A stretch of DNA of 64,000 nucleotides from Phycisphaerae bacterium. GTDB taxonomy: Bacteria; Planctomycetota; Phycisphaerae; UBA1845; Fen-1342. The notes below the pieces were generated by a model. It saw only the letters and a list, made by a program, of their open reading frames with translations, did no database searches and was not told where the DNA came from. The DNA lies in NCBI GenBank assembly GCA_022072445.1, contig JAJVHV010000007.1, positions 118,322 to 182,321 of the forward strand, given 5' to 3'. A program made the translations under genes and the position numbers. Below are positions 36,597-43,618 of the stretch, in pieces. Every line of letters begins with the position of its first letter. Position 1 is the stretch's first letter.

Positions 36597-37148
36597 GTGG
36601 ACATGAACGATGTGCTGGATCTTGTTCACGCGTCTGTACGGATGCGACAGGGACGCCGATTGGGACGTCCTGCGACAACTGTGCAGCTGCAGGAATTCGC
36701 CAGCCGGACCGAGGTAGTGGTCCCCGAGGATATGTGCCGTTGGCTGAAGTTCTCGAATGGTGCACTGCTTGGTGCTGGCGGTGTGTACGGAATACGCCCG
36801 GGACTCATCAGGAGTTCCCTTGACTTGGAAGCCATGTACGCAGACGTCCCAGTGTGGATGCAGCGCGGGTGGATCCCAATCGCCGGCGATGGATGCGGGT
36901 CATACTACCTCATGCCGAGCCGGAATGACTTCGGGCCGGGCTATCCGGTCATTTTCTGCGATCACGTCGATGGACTGACTGCTCCCACTTACATCGTGGC
37001 ATCTGATCTGTGGCATTTCATCGATTTCTACTTGCGCGAAGACCTTGGAGAGGAGAGGTGGCCCTTCGATCGGGACTTTGTCACGCAAAAAGACCCGCTC
37101 ATCACGGCGTTTCACGGGGTAGCACTGCCGTGGAAGGTAGACGCGTAG
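36597..37148 (+). CDS. SUKH (SMI1/KNR4) family immunity protein
   Basis: A 183-residue protein immediately after the Rhs toxin. The pattern VVPEDMCRWLKFSNGALLG ... GVYGIRPG, then WIPIAGDGCGSYYLM and PVIFCDHVDG, followed by ASDLWHFIDFYLRE, fits the SUKH superfamily, widely used as immunity proteins against nuclease toxins including HNH types. The start is probably the GTG at 36597: GGGAG, which overlaps the toxin stop, lies six bases before it. The ATG at 36603 is the alternative. It should bind and neutralise the tip of the upstream Rhs protein in the cytoplasm of producing and sibling cells. Confidence 0.85.
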   Translation: MDMNDVLDLVHASVRMRQGRRLGRPATTVQLQEFASRTEVVVPEDMCRWLKFSNGALLGAGGVYGIRPGLIRSSLDLEAMYADVPVWMQRGWIPIAGDGCGSYYLMPSRNDFGPGYPVIFCDHVDGLTAPTYIVASDLWHFIDFYLREDLGEERWPFDRDFVTQKDPLITAFHGVALPWKVDA

Positions 37149-37149
37149 C

Positions 37150-39267
37150 TTGAACGCGACGCGTGCCATCACGGGCGGGGCGACGTCGAGCTGGACTTAC
37201 AGCTACGATCCGGCCGGGAATCGCGTGCAGATGAGCGAGGACCAGGGCACGGCGCTGACGACCAGCTACCTGACCAACGGCCTCAACCAGTATCATTGGA
37301 CGGATCGCCCGGCGGCCGGGAGCAAGCCGCGCGTGCGGCAGAACCTGGATTATGATGGTGACGGCAACCTGATCGAGGCGTACGTGGTGGGCGACGTGAA
37401 CTGCGACGGAGCGTTCGACTCCTTCGACACCGACGCGTTCGCGCTGGCGGTCAGCGACCCGCAGGAATACGCCGTGCAGTATCCGAACTGCGACATTCTG
37501 AACGCCGACATCGACGGCAACGGCAGCGTGAACGGCTTCGACACCGACGCGTTCACCGAGTTGCTGACCAGCGGCGGGAACTCGGGCGCGGTGTGGGAGG
37601 CGTACGTCTGGGACGGCGAGAACCGGCTGAGCGAGGTGCGGCCGGGCTCGGCGTCGCCGCCGAGCGGCTCGAAGAAGACCACGTTTGCGTATGATTTCGT
37701 GGGACGCCGGATTGGCAAGAAGGTCTATAACAGGACCGCCGGCGGCGTCTGGAGCCTGACGCAGGACCGGCAGTACGTCTACGACGGCTGGAATCTCTTG
37801 CTCGAGCTCGACGCCACGCAGAGCGGCTCGCCGGCGGTGCGGCAGCACACCTGGGGACTGGACCTGGCGGGTCAGAATATGGCCCAGTCGCCCTCGGCTG
37901 TGGGCGGCTCGGCGGGAGCCTCGCCCACCCAGGCGGCGTTGACCTCTGACGCGGCCGCCGGCCTGCACGCGGCGGGCGGGGTGGGCGGGTTGCTGGCGAC
38001 GCACGACGCGCCGGGCGGTCAGCCGACGCGCGACTTTGTGCACTTCTACGACGCGAACGGCAACGTCACGCAACTGATCGACCTCTCAAGCGGCGCCGCG
38101 GCGGCGAAGTACGAGTACGACGCCTTCGGCAACGAGCTCGTGCGGACGGGCACGTTCGCGGCCTCGAACCGCTTCCGCTTTTCCACCAAGTACACCGACG
38201 CCAACACCGACTTCGCGGGCGAAGGCACTGACGGCCTGAGCTACTACGGCTACCGCTACTACAGCCCGCGGCTGGGCCGCTGGATGAGCCGCGATCCGAT
38301 CGCAGAGTCCGGCGGGGTGAATGTGTATGGGTTTGCGCTCAACTTGCCGACGAATGCGATTGATACAAGAGGCGATCACCCGTTGGTCTATCTGATCGCG
38401 GCGGCCATTGCCGCGTTACTTCCAATGCAGGGTCACACTCAGGACGGCGTCATCGAGTACAACGCTGACGCCGCGCCCGGTGCAGGCCAACTGGCCGGCG
38501 TGGTTGCAGGCGGCGCCATTCTGCGAGGCGGCTACCTATTCGTTCGGTGCGGCGCGCGCATCAGCGCTATTCGAGCGGTGTTCACGATTGGATACGGCGC
38601 GGACCTAACGACTACATCCGTGTATGATCTCGTCGCGCACGAGAACCTGCCGACGCGGACGAACGCCGGCTTCACAATCATGGTAGAGGCCGTGCTACCG
38701 GACACATACGACGAATGCGCGGCCCCAATCGCATCGTTGCTCGAATTCGGCTGCGTTGTCGGCGCTGCCGTGTCGGGGGAATGCCGACCGCGCACGGGCG
38801 CTTGCGAGAAGACGTTCAAGTGCGACGTCGTGGGAGTCGCACTGGATGAACCGCCGGCACACTGGCGCCTCAATGAGCCGGCGCTCGAGCCCGGGGTCTT
38901 GCCTCCCGCTCCGTCGGGGCTGTACGAGGTTGGATTCGCCAGAGATCTGCGATCCAATCCGATCAAAGGCACGCAAGTCCACCATGTCCCGATGTCCCGG
39001 CAGGCGGAGTTGCTGGTCGGAGATTGGAATGCCGCCAACGCGGCAGGTCATGAGCCTGCCATGAGGCTCCCTTGCTGGGAGCACGAGGCAGTCAGCGCGG
39101 CTCAAGCCGCAAGGACCCGTGTACCGGCAAGCGCCCGCGAGTTGCTCGCCGACGAGATTCGTATTCTCCGCAACAGCACGAACGCGCCCAACGCGGCACT
39201 GAAGGAGTTGATTCTTTTGAACAAACAATCACACCGATGGGACTACTGGAACCCCGGCCGTCAATAG
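37150..39267 (+). CDS. Orphan Rhs cassette with unknown VHHVP-type toxin tip
   Basis: About 705 codons open from directly after the SUKH stop, without a convincing start (first codon TTG, no Shine-Dalgarno), as expected for a displaced Rhs C-terminal module. Order: YD-repeat fragment (SYDPAGNRVQMSEDQ), dockerin pair (about 82-142), more YD repeats, core YRYYSPRLGRWMSRDPIAES, then a new tip. The tip has a hydrophobic segment (LVYLIAAAIAALLPM), then GTQVHHVPMSRQAELLVGDW, a cysteine-histidine pair in RLPCWEHEAVSA, and a C-terminal LLADEIRILRNSTNAPNAAL block. The histidine-rich motif suggests a nuclease of HNH type but I cannot name the family. The core differs clearly from the complete Rhs protein upstream. 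Confidence 0.75.
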   Translation: MNATRAITGGATSSWTYSYDPAGNRVQMSEDQGTALTTSYLTNGLNQYHWTDRPAAGSKPRVRQNLDYDGDGNLIEAYVVGDVNCDGAFDSFDTDAFALAVSDPQEYAVQYPNCDILNADIDGNGSVNGFDTDAFTELLTSGGNSGAVWEAYVWDGENRLSEVRPGSASPPSGSKKTTFAYDFVGRRIGKKVYNRTAGGVWSLTQDRQYVYDGWNLLLELDATQSGSPAVRQHTWGLDLAGQNMAQSPSAVGGSAGASPTQAALTSDAAAGLHAAGGVGGLLATHDAPGGQPTRDFVHFYDANGNVTQLIDLSSGAAAAKYEYDAFGNELVRTGTFAASNRFRFSTKYTDANTDFAGEGTDGLSYYGYRYYSPRLGRWMSRDPIAESGGVNVYGFALNLPTNAIDTRGDHPLVYLIAAAIAALLPMQGHTQDGVIEYNADAAPGAGQLAGVVAGGAILRGGYLFVRCGARISAIRAVFTIGYGADLTTTSVYDLVAHENLPTRTNAGFTIMVEAVLPDTYDECAAPIASLLEFGCVVGAAVSGECRPRTGACEKTFKCDVVGVALDEPPAHWRLNEPALEPGVLPPAPSGLYEVGFARDLRSNPIKGTQVHHVPMSRQAELLVGDWNAANAAGHEPAMRLPCWEHEAVSAAQAARTRVPASARELLADEIRILRNSTNAPNAALKELILLNKQSHRWDYWNPGRQ
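37288..38304 (+). repeat. Rhs core repeat, copy 1 (of near-identical pair)
   Basis: This 1017-base segment, from CAGTATCATTGGACGGATCG to the TGGATGAGCCGCGATCCGAT core, is repeated at a constant offset of 3105 bases at 40393-41409. The stretch from about 37570 to 38150 is almost base-for-base identical. Divergence begins abruptly outside both ends, in the toxin tip and in the upstream gene. A shorter third copy lies at 42840-43163. Confidence 0.9.
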
Positions 39268-39275
39268 GAGACCCA

Positions 39276-39758
39276 ATGACCAGACCACCGCGGTTTGAGA
39301 TAGATGGTGACACACTACCTGTTGATCCGAAAGAGCGGCACGAAGCTCTCGTAAACGTGTTCGGCCAATACCTGTTCTGGGCGCGACACCAGACAATGCA
39401 GGCGATACGCAGTCGAGGTGACTCATCTGAGGAGCGAAGCGCACTCGGCCAGCAATGTCGAACCGACTTCGATGAGATTGCGCAGCTCCGTCCTGAGGAC
39501 CGTGAGCGAGCATATGCGATTGCCCAGCGTGCGATGGACATCTTTGCTAGGATGATGCTCACGATGATTTCTGGGCAGGGCTTTGACGACTCGCTCGGTC
39601 AGCATCACGTTTTTCGGTATCGGCTCACCATGGAAATATGTGACTCACGCACGGGGGACGTCGTGCTCGAAGAGGTAATCAACCGGAATGGTGAGAAGTT
39701 CTTTCCTGAGTATTGGGGAAGATGGCTGAATCGTTTTCCGAAATGCACACCGGGTTAG
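39276..39758 (+). CDS. Candidate immunity protein for the VHHVP-type toxin, family unknown
   Basis: A 160-residue protein beginning nine bases after the orphan toxin's stop, with AGGAG (39266-39270) overlapping that stop and a five-base spacer to the ATG. This toxin-immunity spacing matches the other pairs in the locus. The sequence is mostly helical with a charged middle (AQLRPEDRERAYAIAQRAMD) and a C-terminal YRLTMEICDSRTGD ... FPEYWGRWLNRFP section. No signal peptide, so cytoplasmic. I do not recognise a family; immunity is inferred from position only. Confidence 0.65.
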   Translation: MTRPPRFEIDGDTLPVDPKERHEALVNVFGQYLFWARHQTMQAIRSRGDSSEERSALGQQCRTDFDEIAQLRPEDRERAYAIAQRAMDIFARMMLTMISGQGFDDSLGQHHVFRYRLTMEICDSRTGDVVLEEVINRNGEKFFPEYWGRWLNRFPKCTPG

Positions 39759-39841
39759 TAGCGTAGGGTGTGTCCCCCGACGTACCACACGACACGCGTC
39801 CGAAGGTCCTGCGGTGCATCAGAGATGCACCCTACGTAGCT
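39757..39841. mobile_element. 85-bp palindromic MITE-like element
   Basis: The ends are inverted: AGTAGCGTAGGGTG at 39757-39770 against CACCCTACGTAGCT at 39828-39841. Inside is a hairpin GGTGCATCAGAGATGCACC (39813-39831). The left end overlaps the stop codon of the preceding immunity gene and the right end abuts the truncated deaminase frame, so the element sits exactly at the truncation junction. Confidence 0.7.
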
Positions 39842-39988
39842 GAAGCCACTCTGTATTTGAGCAAGTCCCCGTGCAGAGTGCGGCCGGGCTGCCACAATAA
39901 CCTCCCGCGCATGCTGCCTCAAGGGTGCCGCCTGAGGGTATTCGGACCAGACGGCAAGGAGATAATCTACTATGGACTCCCAGATTAG
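39842..39988 (+). pseudogene. 3' remnant of a DddA/SCP1.201-like cytidine deaminase toxin
   Basis: The last 48 codons of a toxin remain: EATLYLSKSPCRVRPGC, NNLPRMLPQGCRLRVFGPDG and the end YYGLPD. This is the C-terminal half of the SCP1.201-like deaminase fold: a beta-strand (TLYLS), the zinc-binding PC-x5-C motif, and the LP.MLP.G..L.V.GP.G tail. The H-A-E motif with the catalytic glutamate would lie upstream and is absent, so the remnant is inactive. Upstream sequence is replaced by the palindromic element. The following gene is an Imm1 homologue, a usual partner of this deaminase family, which supports the identification. Confidence 0.68.
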
Positions 39989-39996
39989 GAGCGCGC

Positions 39997-40386
39997 ATGA
40001 ACGGCGGCTGCTCTGTCGGCGTACGTGGTACACACGTTGAACGGTGCGGGACGATGGAACAATTACGCAGTCTACTCCTGGACATTGAAAGGCGTGAACA
40101 GCGCCCGACACTGGTAAGCATTACTCACCTCGCTTCCCGTGCAGCGCTCGTGATCGGACTTGGACGCGGCGACAGTCTTCTCATCTACCAATCGTCGTCG
40201 GATCCACCGTACTTGTCCAGTCGTGGGAGTGAGACGTCACACGGGACGGTTGTCTACTACTATGATGACCAGTGGACCGAGATTACGAATGATCGACTAA
40301 TTGACCGGGAGGCAGCGTTTCGTGCTGTCGCCGTGTTCTTTAGCACGGGTACTCGCGATTCTCGTGTGACATGGGGGAGTGACTAA
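39997..40386 (+). CDS. Imm1-family immunity protein
   Basis: A 129-residue protein starting eight bases after the deaminase remnant's stop, with AGGAG and a five-base spacer. Imm1-like features: RAALVIGLGRGDSLLIYQSS, the SRGSETSHGTVVYYYDDQWTE strand pair, IDREAAFRAVAVFFSTGTRD, and a terminal V-T-W. Imm1 proteins protect against deaminase toxins. With its cognate toxin reduced to a remnant, the gene is an orphan immunity gene that may still protect against relatives carrying the intact toxin. The first 20 residues (MNGGCSVGVRG...) are poorly conserved-looking and the true start might be the later ATG in CGTMEQLRSLL. Confidence 0.75.
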   Translation: MNGGCSVGVRGTHVERCGTMEQLRSLLLDIERREQRPTLVSITHLASRAALVIGLGRGDSLLIYQSSSDPPYLSSRGSETSHGTVVYYYDDQWTEITNDRLIDREAAFRAVAVFFSTGTRDSRVTWGSD

Positions 40387-40392
40387 GCGGAT

Positions 40393-41409
40393 CAGTATCA
40401 TTGGACGGATCGCCCGGCGGCGGGGACCAAGCCGCGCGTGCGGCAGAACCTGGATTATGATGGCGACGGGAACCTGGTCGAGGCGTACGTGGTGGGTGAC
40501 GTGAACTGCGATGCAGCGTTTGACTCGTTCGACACCGACGCGTTCGCGCTGGCGGTCAGCGACCCACAGGAGTACGCGCAGCAATACCCGAGCTGCAACA
40601 TTCTGAACGCTGACATCAACGGCGACGGCAGCGTGAACGGCTTTGACACCGACGCGTTCACCGACCTCTTGACCAGCGGCGGGAACTCGGGCGCGGTGTG
40701 GGAGGCGTACGTCTGGGACGGCGAGAACCGGCTGAGCGAGGTGCGGCCGGGCTCGGCGTCGCCGCCGAGCGGCTCGAAGAAGACCACGTTTGCGTATGAT
40801 TTCGTGGGACGCCGGATTGGCAAGAAGGTCTATAACAGGACCGCCGGCGGCGTCTGGAGCCTGACGCAGGACCGGCAGTACGTCTACGACGGCTGGAATC
40901 TCTTGCTCGAGCTCGACGCCACGCAGAGCGGCTCGCCGGCGGTGCGGCAGCACACCTGGGGACTGGACCTGGCGGGTCAGAATATGGCCCAGTCGCCCTC
41001 GGCTGTGGGCGGCTCGGCGGGAGCCTCGCCCACCCAGGCGGCGTTGACCTCTGACGCGGCCGCCGGCCTGCACGCGGCGGGCGGGGTGGGCGGGTTGCTG
41101 GCGACGCACGACGCGCCGGGCGGTCAGCCGACGCGCGACTTCGTGCATTTCTACGACGCGAACGGCAACGTCACGCAACTGATCGACCTCTCAAGCGGCG
41201 CCGCGGCGGCGAAGTACGAGTACGACGCCTTCGGCAACGAGCTCGTGCGGACGGGCACATTCGCGACTTCGAACCGCAGCCGCTTTTCCACCAAGTACAC
41301 CGACGCCAACACCGACTTCGCGGGCGAAGGCACCGACGGCCTCTCCAACTACGGCTACCGCTACTACAGCCCGCGGCTGGGCAGGTGGATGAGCCGCGAT
41401 CCGATCGGC
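40393..41409 (+). repeat. Rhs core repeat, copy 2
   Basis: Second copy of the 1017-base Rhs core segment at 37288-38304. Differences cluster in the first 290 bases (dockerin part) and the last 150; the central part is nearly identical, suggesting recent duplication or gene conversion. Confidence 0.9.
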
Positions 41410-41502
41410 GAGGCGGCTCGCGAGGCTGGGCTGTTCGATGTGTGTTCGCTATGGCCGAGTCAGCATGCAGACGTTGATCCGTACCGACGGCTTGGAGGGT
41501 AG
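40393..41502 (+). pseudogene. Orphan Rhs cassette lacking a toxin tip
   Basis: Open frame from the YD motif QYHWTDRPAAGTKPRVRQN through a dockerin pair and YD repeats to YRYYSPRLGRWMSRDPIGE. After the core only about 24 residues follow (ending DPYRRLGG) before the stop at 41500-41502, too short for a toxin domain. There is no start signal; the homology begins seven bases after the Imm1 stop, exactly at the border of the 1017-base repeat. I read it as an Rhs C-terminal cassette whose tip has been deleted. Confidence 0.8.
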
Positions 41503-41507
41503 ATTGA

Positions 41508-41969
41508 ATGCCTTCTTTTGAGCATCTATTTCAGGCGGCGCGAGGGCAGCCTGTGTCATATCAGGGTCGTACGATTGTCATGCTCGACCACTTTCCAACC
41601 CTGCAATCGCGCCGTGTGCGGTTGGTATATGAGAGCATTGGTAGTAAGTGGAGGCAGGGAGCGCGACTGAAGCTGGATGGGGCGTGCAAGATCAACGATC
41701 CGATTATTCAACGGCGCACTGGTATTGTGCTATGGTACGATACCGCTCCAACGACAGTAACGGTCGAGCTTGTCGACTTGGGTATCACAGTGGTGACGGT
41801 CAACAACGTCTGGGATGTCGGTGACGGCGTCGTTCACGCGTGGCACAATGGTGCGGCGATGATTGTCGATGAGATCCCTAACGGTCGGCGATACCGCTGT
41901 AATGACGGCTTCCCCGACGATGACTTCGATGACATTGTGTTCCGAATCGAGCGCGTCGCGGCCGAGTGA
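41508..41969 (+). CDS. Candidate immunity protein, family unknown
   Basis: A 153-residue protein starting five bases after the tip-less Rhs cassette. It is rich in beta-strand-like alternation (RTIVMLDHFPTLQSRRVRLV, TTVTVELVDLGITVVTVNNV) and ends with GRRYRCNDGFPDDDFDDIVF, a strongly acidic patch that could bind a basic nuclease tip. No signal peptide or membrane segment. Position after an Rhs core and compact size make it an immunity candidate; its toxin is gone. No family recognised. Confidence 0.55.
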   Translation: MPSFEHLFQAARGQPVSYQGRTIVMLDHFPTLQSRRVRLVYESIGSKWRQGARLKLDGACKINDPIIQRRTGIVLWYDTAPTTVTVELVDLGITVVTVNNVWDVGDGVVHAWHNGAAMIVDEIPNGRRYRCNDGFPDDDFDDIVFRIERVAAE

Positions 41970-41989
41970 CCGTGATGCGGCCCGGCCAC

Positions 41990-42063
41990 CGGCGGCTGGA
42001 AGTGTCGCACAGCCGCCCTCGGCTGTGTCTTCCGATGCTGCCGCCGGCCTGCACGGCGCCGGC
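41990..42063. repeat. AQPPSAV-type palindromic repeat
   Basis: CACAGCCGCCCTCGGCTGTG at 42008-42027 is a perfect 8-base hairpin with a CCCT loop, followed by the GCTGCCGCCGGCCTGCAC segment. The same unit is found in frame inside the complete Rhs gene (35232-35251) and, slightly changed, inside both orphan Rhs copies (near 37885 and 40990). Confidence 0.8.
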
Positions 42064-42163
42064 GTCCGAAGTGGACTACAATTGAGTAAGGATTATGAGC
42101 TGGCCAGCACGGGTGGAGTCATATGCGGGCGGAAGGCGCCACCGGAATTACAGGAGCAATTGC

Positions 42164-42817
42164 GTGTCATCCACACCATCGTCTGGCGAGTCCCGTGAGG
42201 AGTGGCTTCGTACGACTCTGTCGATACTGTCACGGAGTGTGACGGCGCGCGGCTTCCGACTCAATGCGAGACAGCATCAGTTTACCCGGGATGTAAATGG
42301 CATCCGTTGTGCACTGCGCCTTAGCGTGAATCATAAGCCCGATGCGCTCGAGATTGATGTTCATTTGGGCATGCGCCACGAGGATGTCGAGAATCTGATT
42401 CCACGCGTGCTGCCGGGCTGGTACAAACCCAAGGCCACAGTTCTGACATACACGTGCGGCATTGAGCTGGGGAACCTGGAGTGTGGGCGCTTCAAAGTCT
42501 GGCGCGTGGCTTCCGACAATGACGCCGTCGAGACGGGGTGTGGCATAGTATCCAGCCTGGAACGAGCTGGGTACGCGTTTTGTGATATGTGCGCCGACAA
42601 GCGCCGGCTGCTTGGATTCCTAACCTCGACGGATCCTCTCGCGAGCATTGTAACGCAAGCTGATTTGCGAGCCAAGACTGTTGTCGCCATCGCGTATTTG
42701 CTCGGCGATCGTGCGGAGTATCTGCGGTTCGTAGCGCAAATGCGGATAATGCTTGAAGAACGCGATCCAAAGGCAGTGACGGGGTTTGACGAATTTGTCG
42801 AGTCGCTGCGGATGTAA
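42164..42817 (+). CDS. DUF4304-like protein, candidate orphan immunity gene
   Basis: A 217-residue protein from a GTG at 42164 with AGGAG seven bases before it. The region TLSILSRSVTARGFRLNARQ, then HQFTRDVNGIRCALRLSVN and LEIDVHLGMRHEDVENLI, resembles DUF4304, small proteins often encoded beside contact-dependent toxins. The C-terminal half (TQADLRAKTVVAIAYLLGD) is helical. No toxin remnant is evident directly upstream, where only the AQPPSAV repeat and a short frame lie. It is bounded downstream by another Rhs core fragment. Immunity function is inferred from the locus. Confidence 0.55.
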   Translation: MSSTPSSGESREEWLRTTLSILSRSVTARGFRLNARQHQFTRDVNGIRCALRLSVNHKPDALEIDVHLGMRHEDVENLIPRVLPGWYKPKATVLTYTCGIELGNLECGRFKVWRVASDNDAVETGCGIVSSLERAGYAFCDMCADKRRLLGFLTSTDPLASIVTQADLRAKTVVAIAYLLGDRAEYLRFVAQMRIMLEERDPKAVTGFDEFVESLRM

Positions 42818-42839
42818 GCACGTTGCCGTAACGGACTCC

Positions 42840-43169
42840 GGTCCGGCGGCCGGCACGAAGCCGCGCGTGCGGCAGAACCTGGATTATGATGGTGACGGCA
42901 ATCTGGTCGAGGCGTACGTGGTGGGCGACGTGAACTGCGACGGAGCGTTCGACTCCTTCGACACCGACGCCTTCGCGCTGGCGGTCAGCGACCCGCAGGA
43001 ATACGCCGTGCAGTATCCGAGTTGTGACATCCTCAACGCCGACATCAACGGCGACGGCAGCGTGAACGGCTTCGACACCGACGCGTTCACCGAGCTGCTG
43101 ACCAGCGGCGGGAACTCGGGCGCGGTGTGGGAGGAGTACGTCTGGGACGGCGAGAACCGGCTGGCATGA
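42840..43169 (+). pseudogene. Rhs core fragment with dockerin pair, truncated
   Basis: About 109 codons homologous to 37307-37629: PAAGTKPRVRQNLDYDGDGN, the dockerin pair (VGDVNCDGAFDSFDTDAF ... ADINGDGSVNGFDTDAF) and EEYVWDGENRL, then one foreign codon and TGA. All later YD repeats and the Rhs core are missing. The stop at 43167-43169 overlaps the ATG of the following frame (ATGA). Confidence 0.85.
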
Positions 43170-43618
43170 TCCCGCTGTCGCATGGAATCGACCAGTTCCT
43201 CTCATCGGCCGAAGGGCTGTTCGTCACGGGTGAGATCGAGCCAACGTCGACTGAGATCGCCGCGACGTACGCCACGGGGTCACCGACCGCCGGGCGTCTG
43301 ATCGATACGGGAATCGGTGTTGGCGGCACACTGCTGGCGAGCGGTGTTGCCGGATGCGGAAAGTCCTGTCGGATGGTGATCATTCCGGCTCGCACGGAAG
43401 TCCGGGGACTGACCCAGTTGTTTCGCGCTGTCAGTCCAGCGGAGCTCGCCGACCTGGCTGCGAATGCCGGCGCGTTTCGGAATCCAGTCGGGATCGAGAT
43501 CAAATACTTCTCAGAGAGTGCCGAGGGCGCAGCGTCGTACGCTCGCCAGGCAATCCAAGCGGGCGGCCATGTGTACCAAGGGCCATCGTGGTTCAGTCGC
43601 CGGCAAGACGCTCGATGA
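43166..43618 (+). pseudogene. ADP-ribosyltransferase-like toxin tip, detached and 3'-truncated
   Basis: A 150-codon frame starting at an ATG that overlaps the stop of the Rhs fragment, but in a different frame. The N-terminal part (SSAEGLFVTGEIEPTSTEIA) resembles the linker after an Rhs core. Then TQLFRAVSPAELADLAANAG, EIKYFSESAEGAASYARQAI and HVYQGPSW resemble ART-type toxin tips, where the R and a 'YF..S...A..YA' block are recurrent. The frame runs 26 bases into the 3' end of the convergent gene, so the native end, usually carrying the catalytic glutamate, is lost. No immunity gene follows. Confidence 0.6.

Noticed and set aside
42060..42198. Short frame ending APPELQEQLRVIHTIV as a toxin remnant before the DUF4304-like gene
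   Set aside because: Too short and featureless to identify; it overlaps the immunity candidate's start and could be chance.
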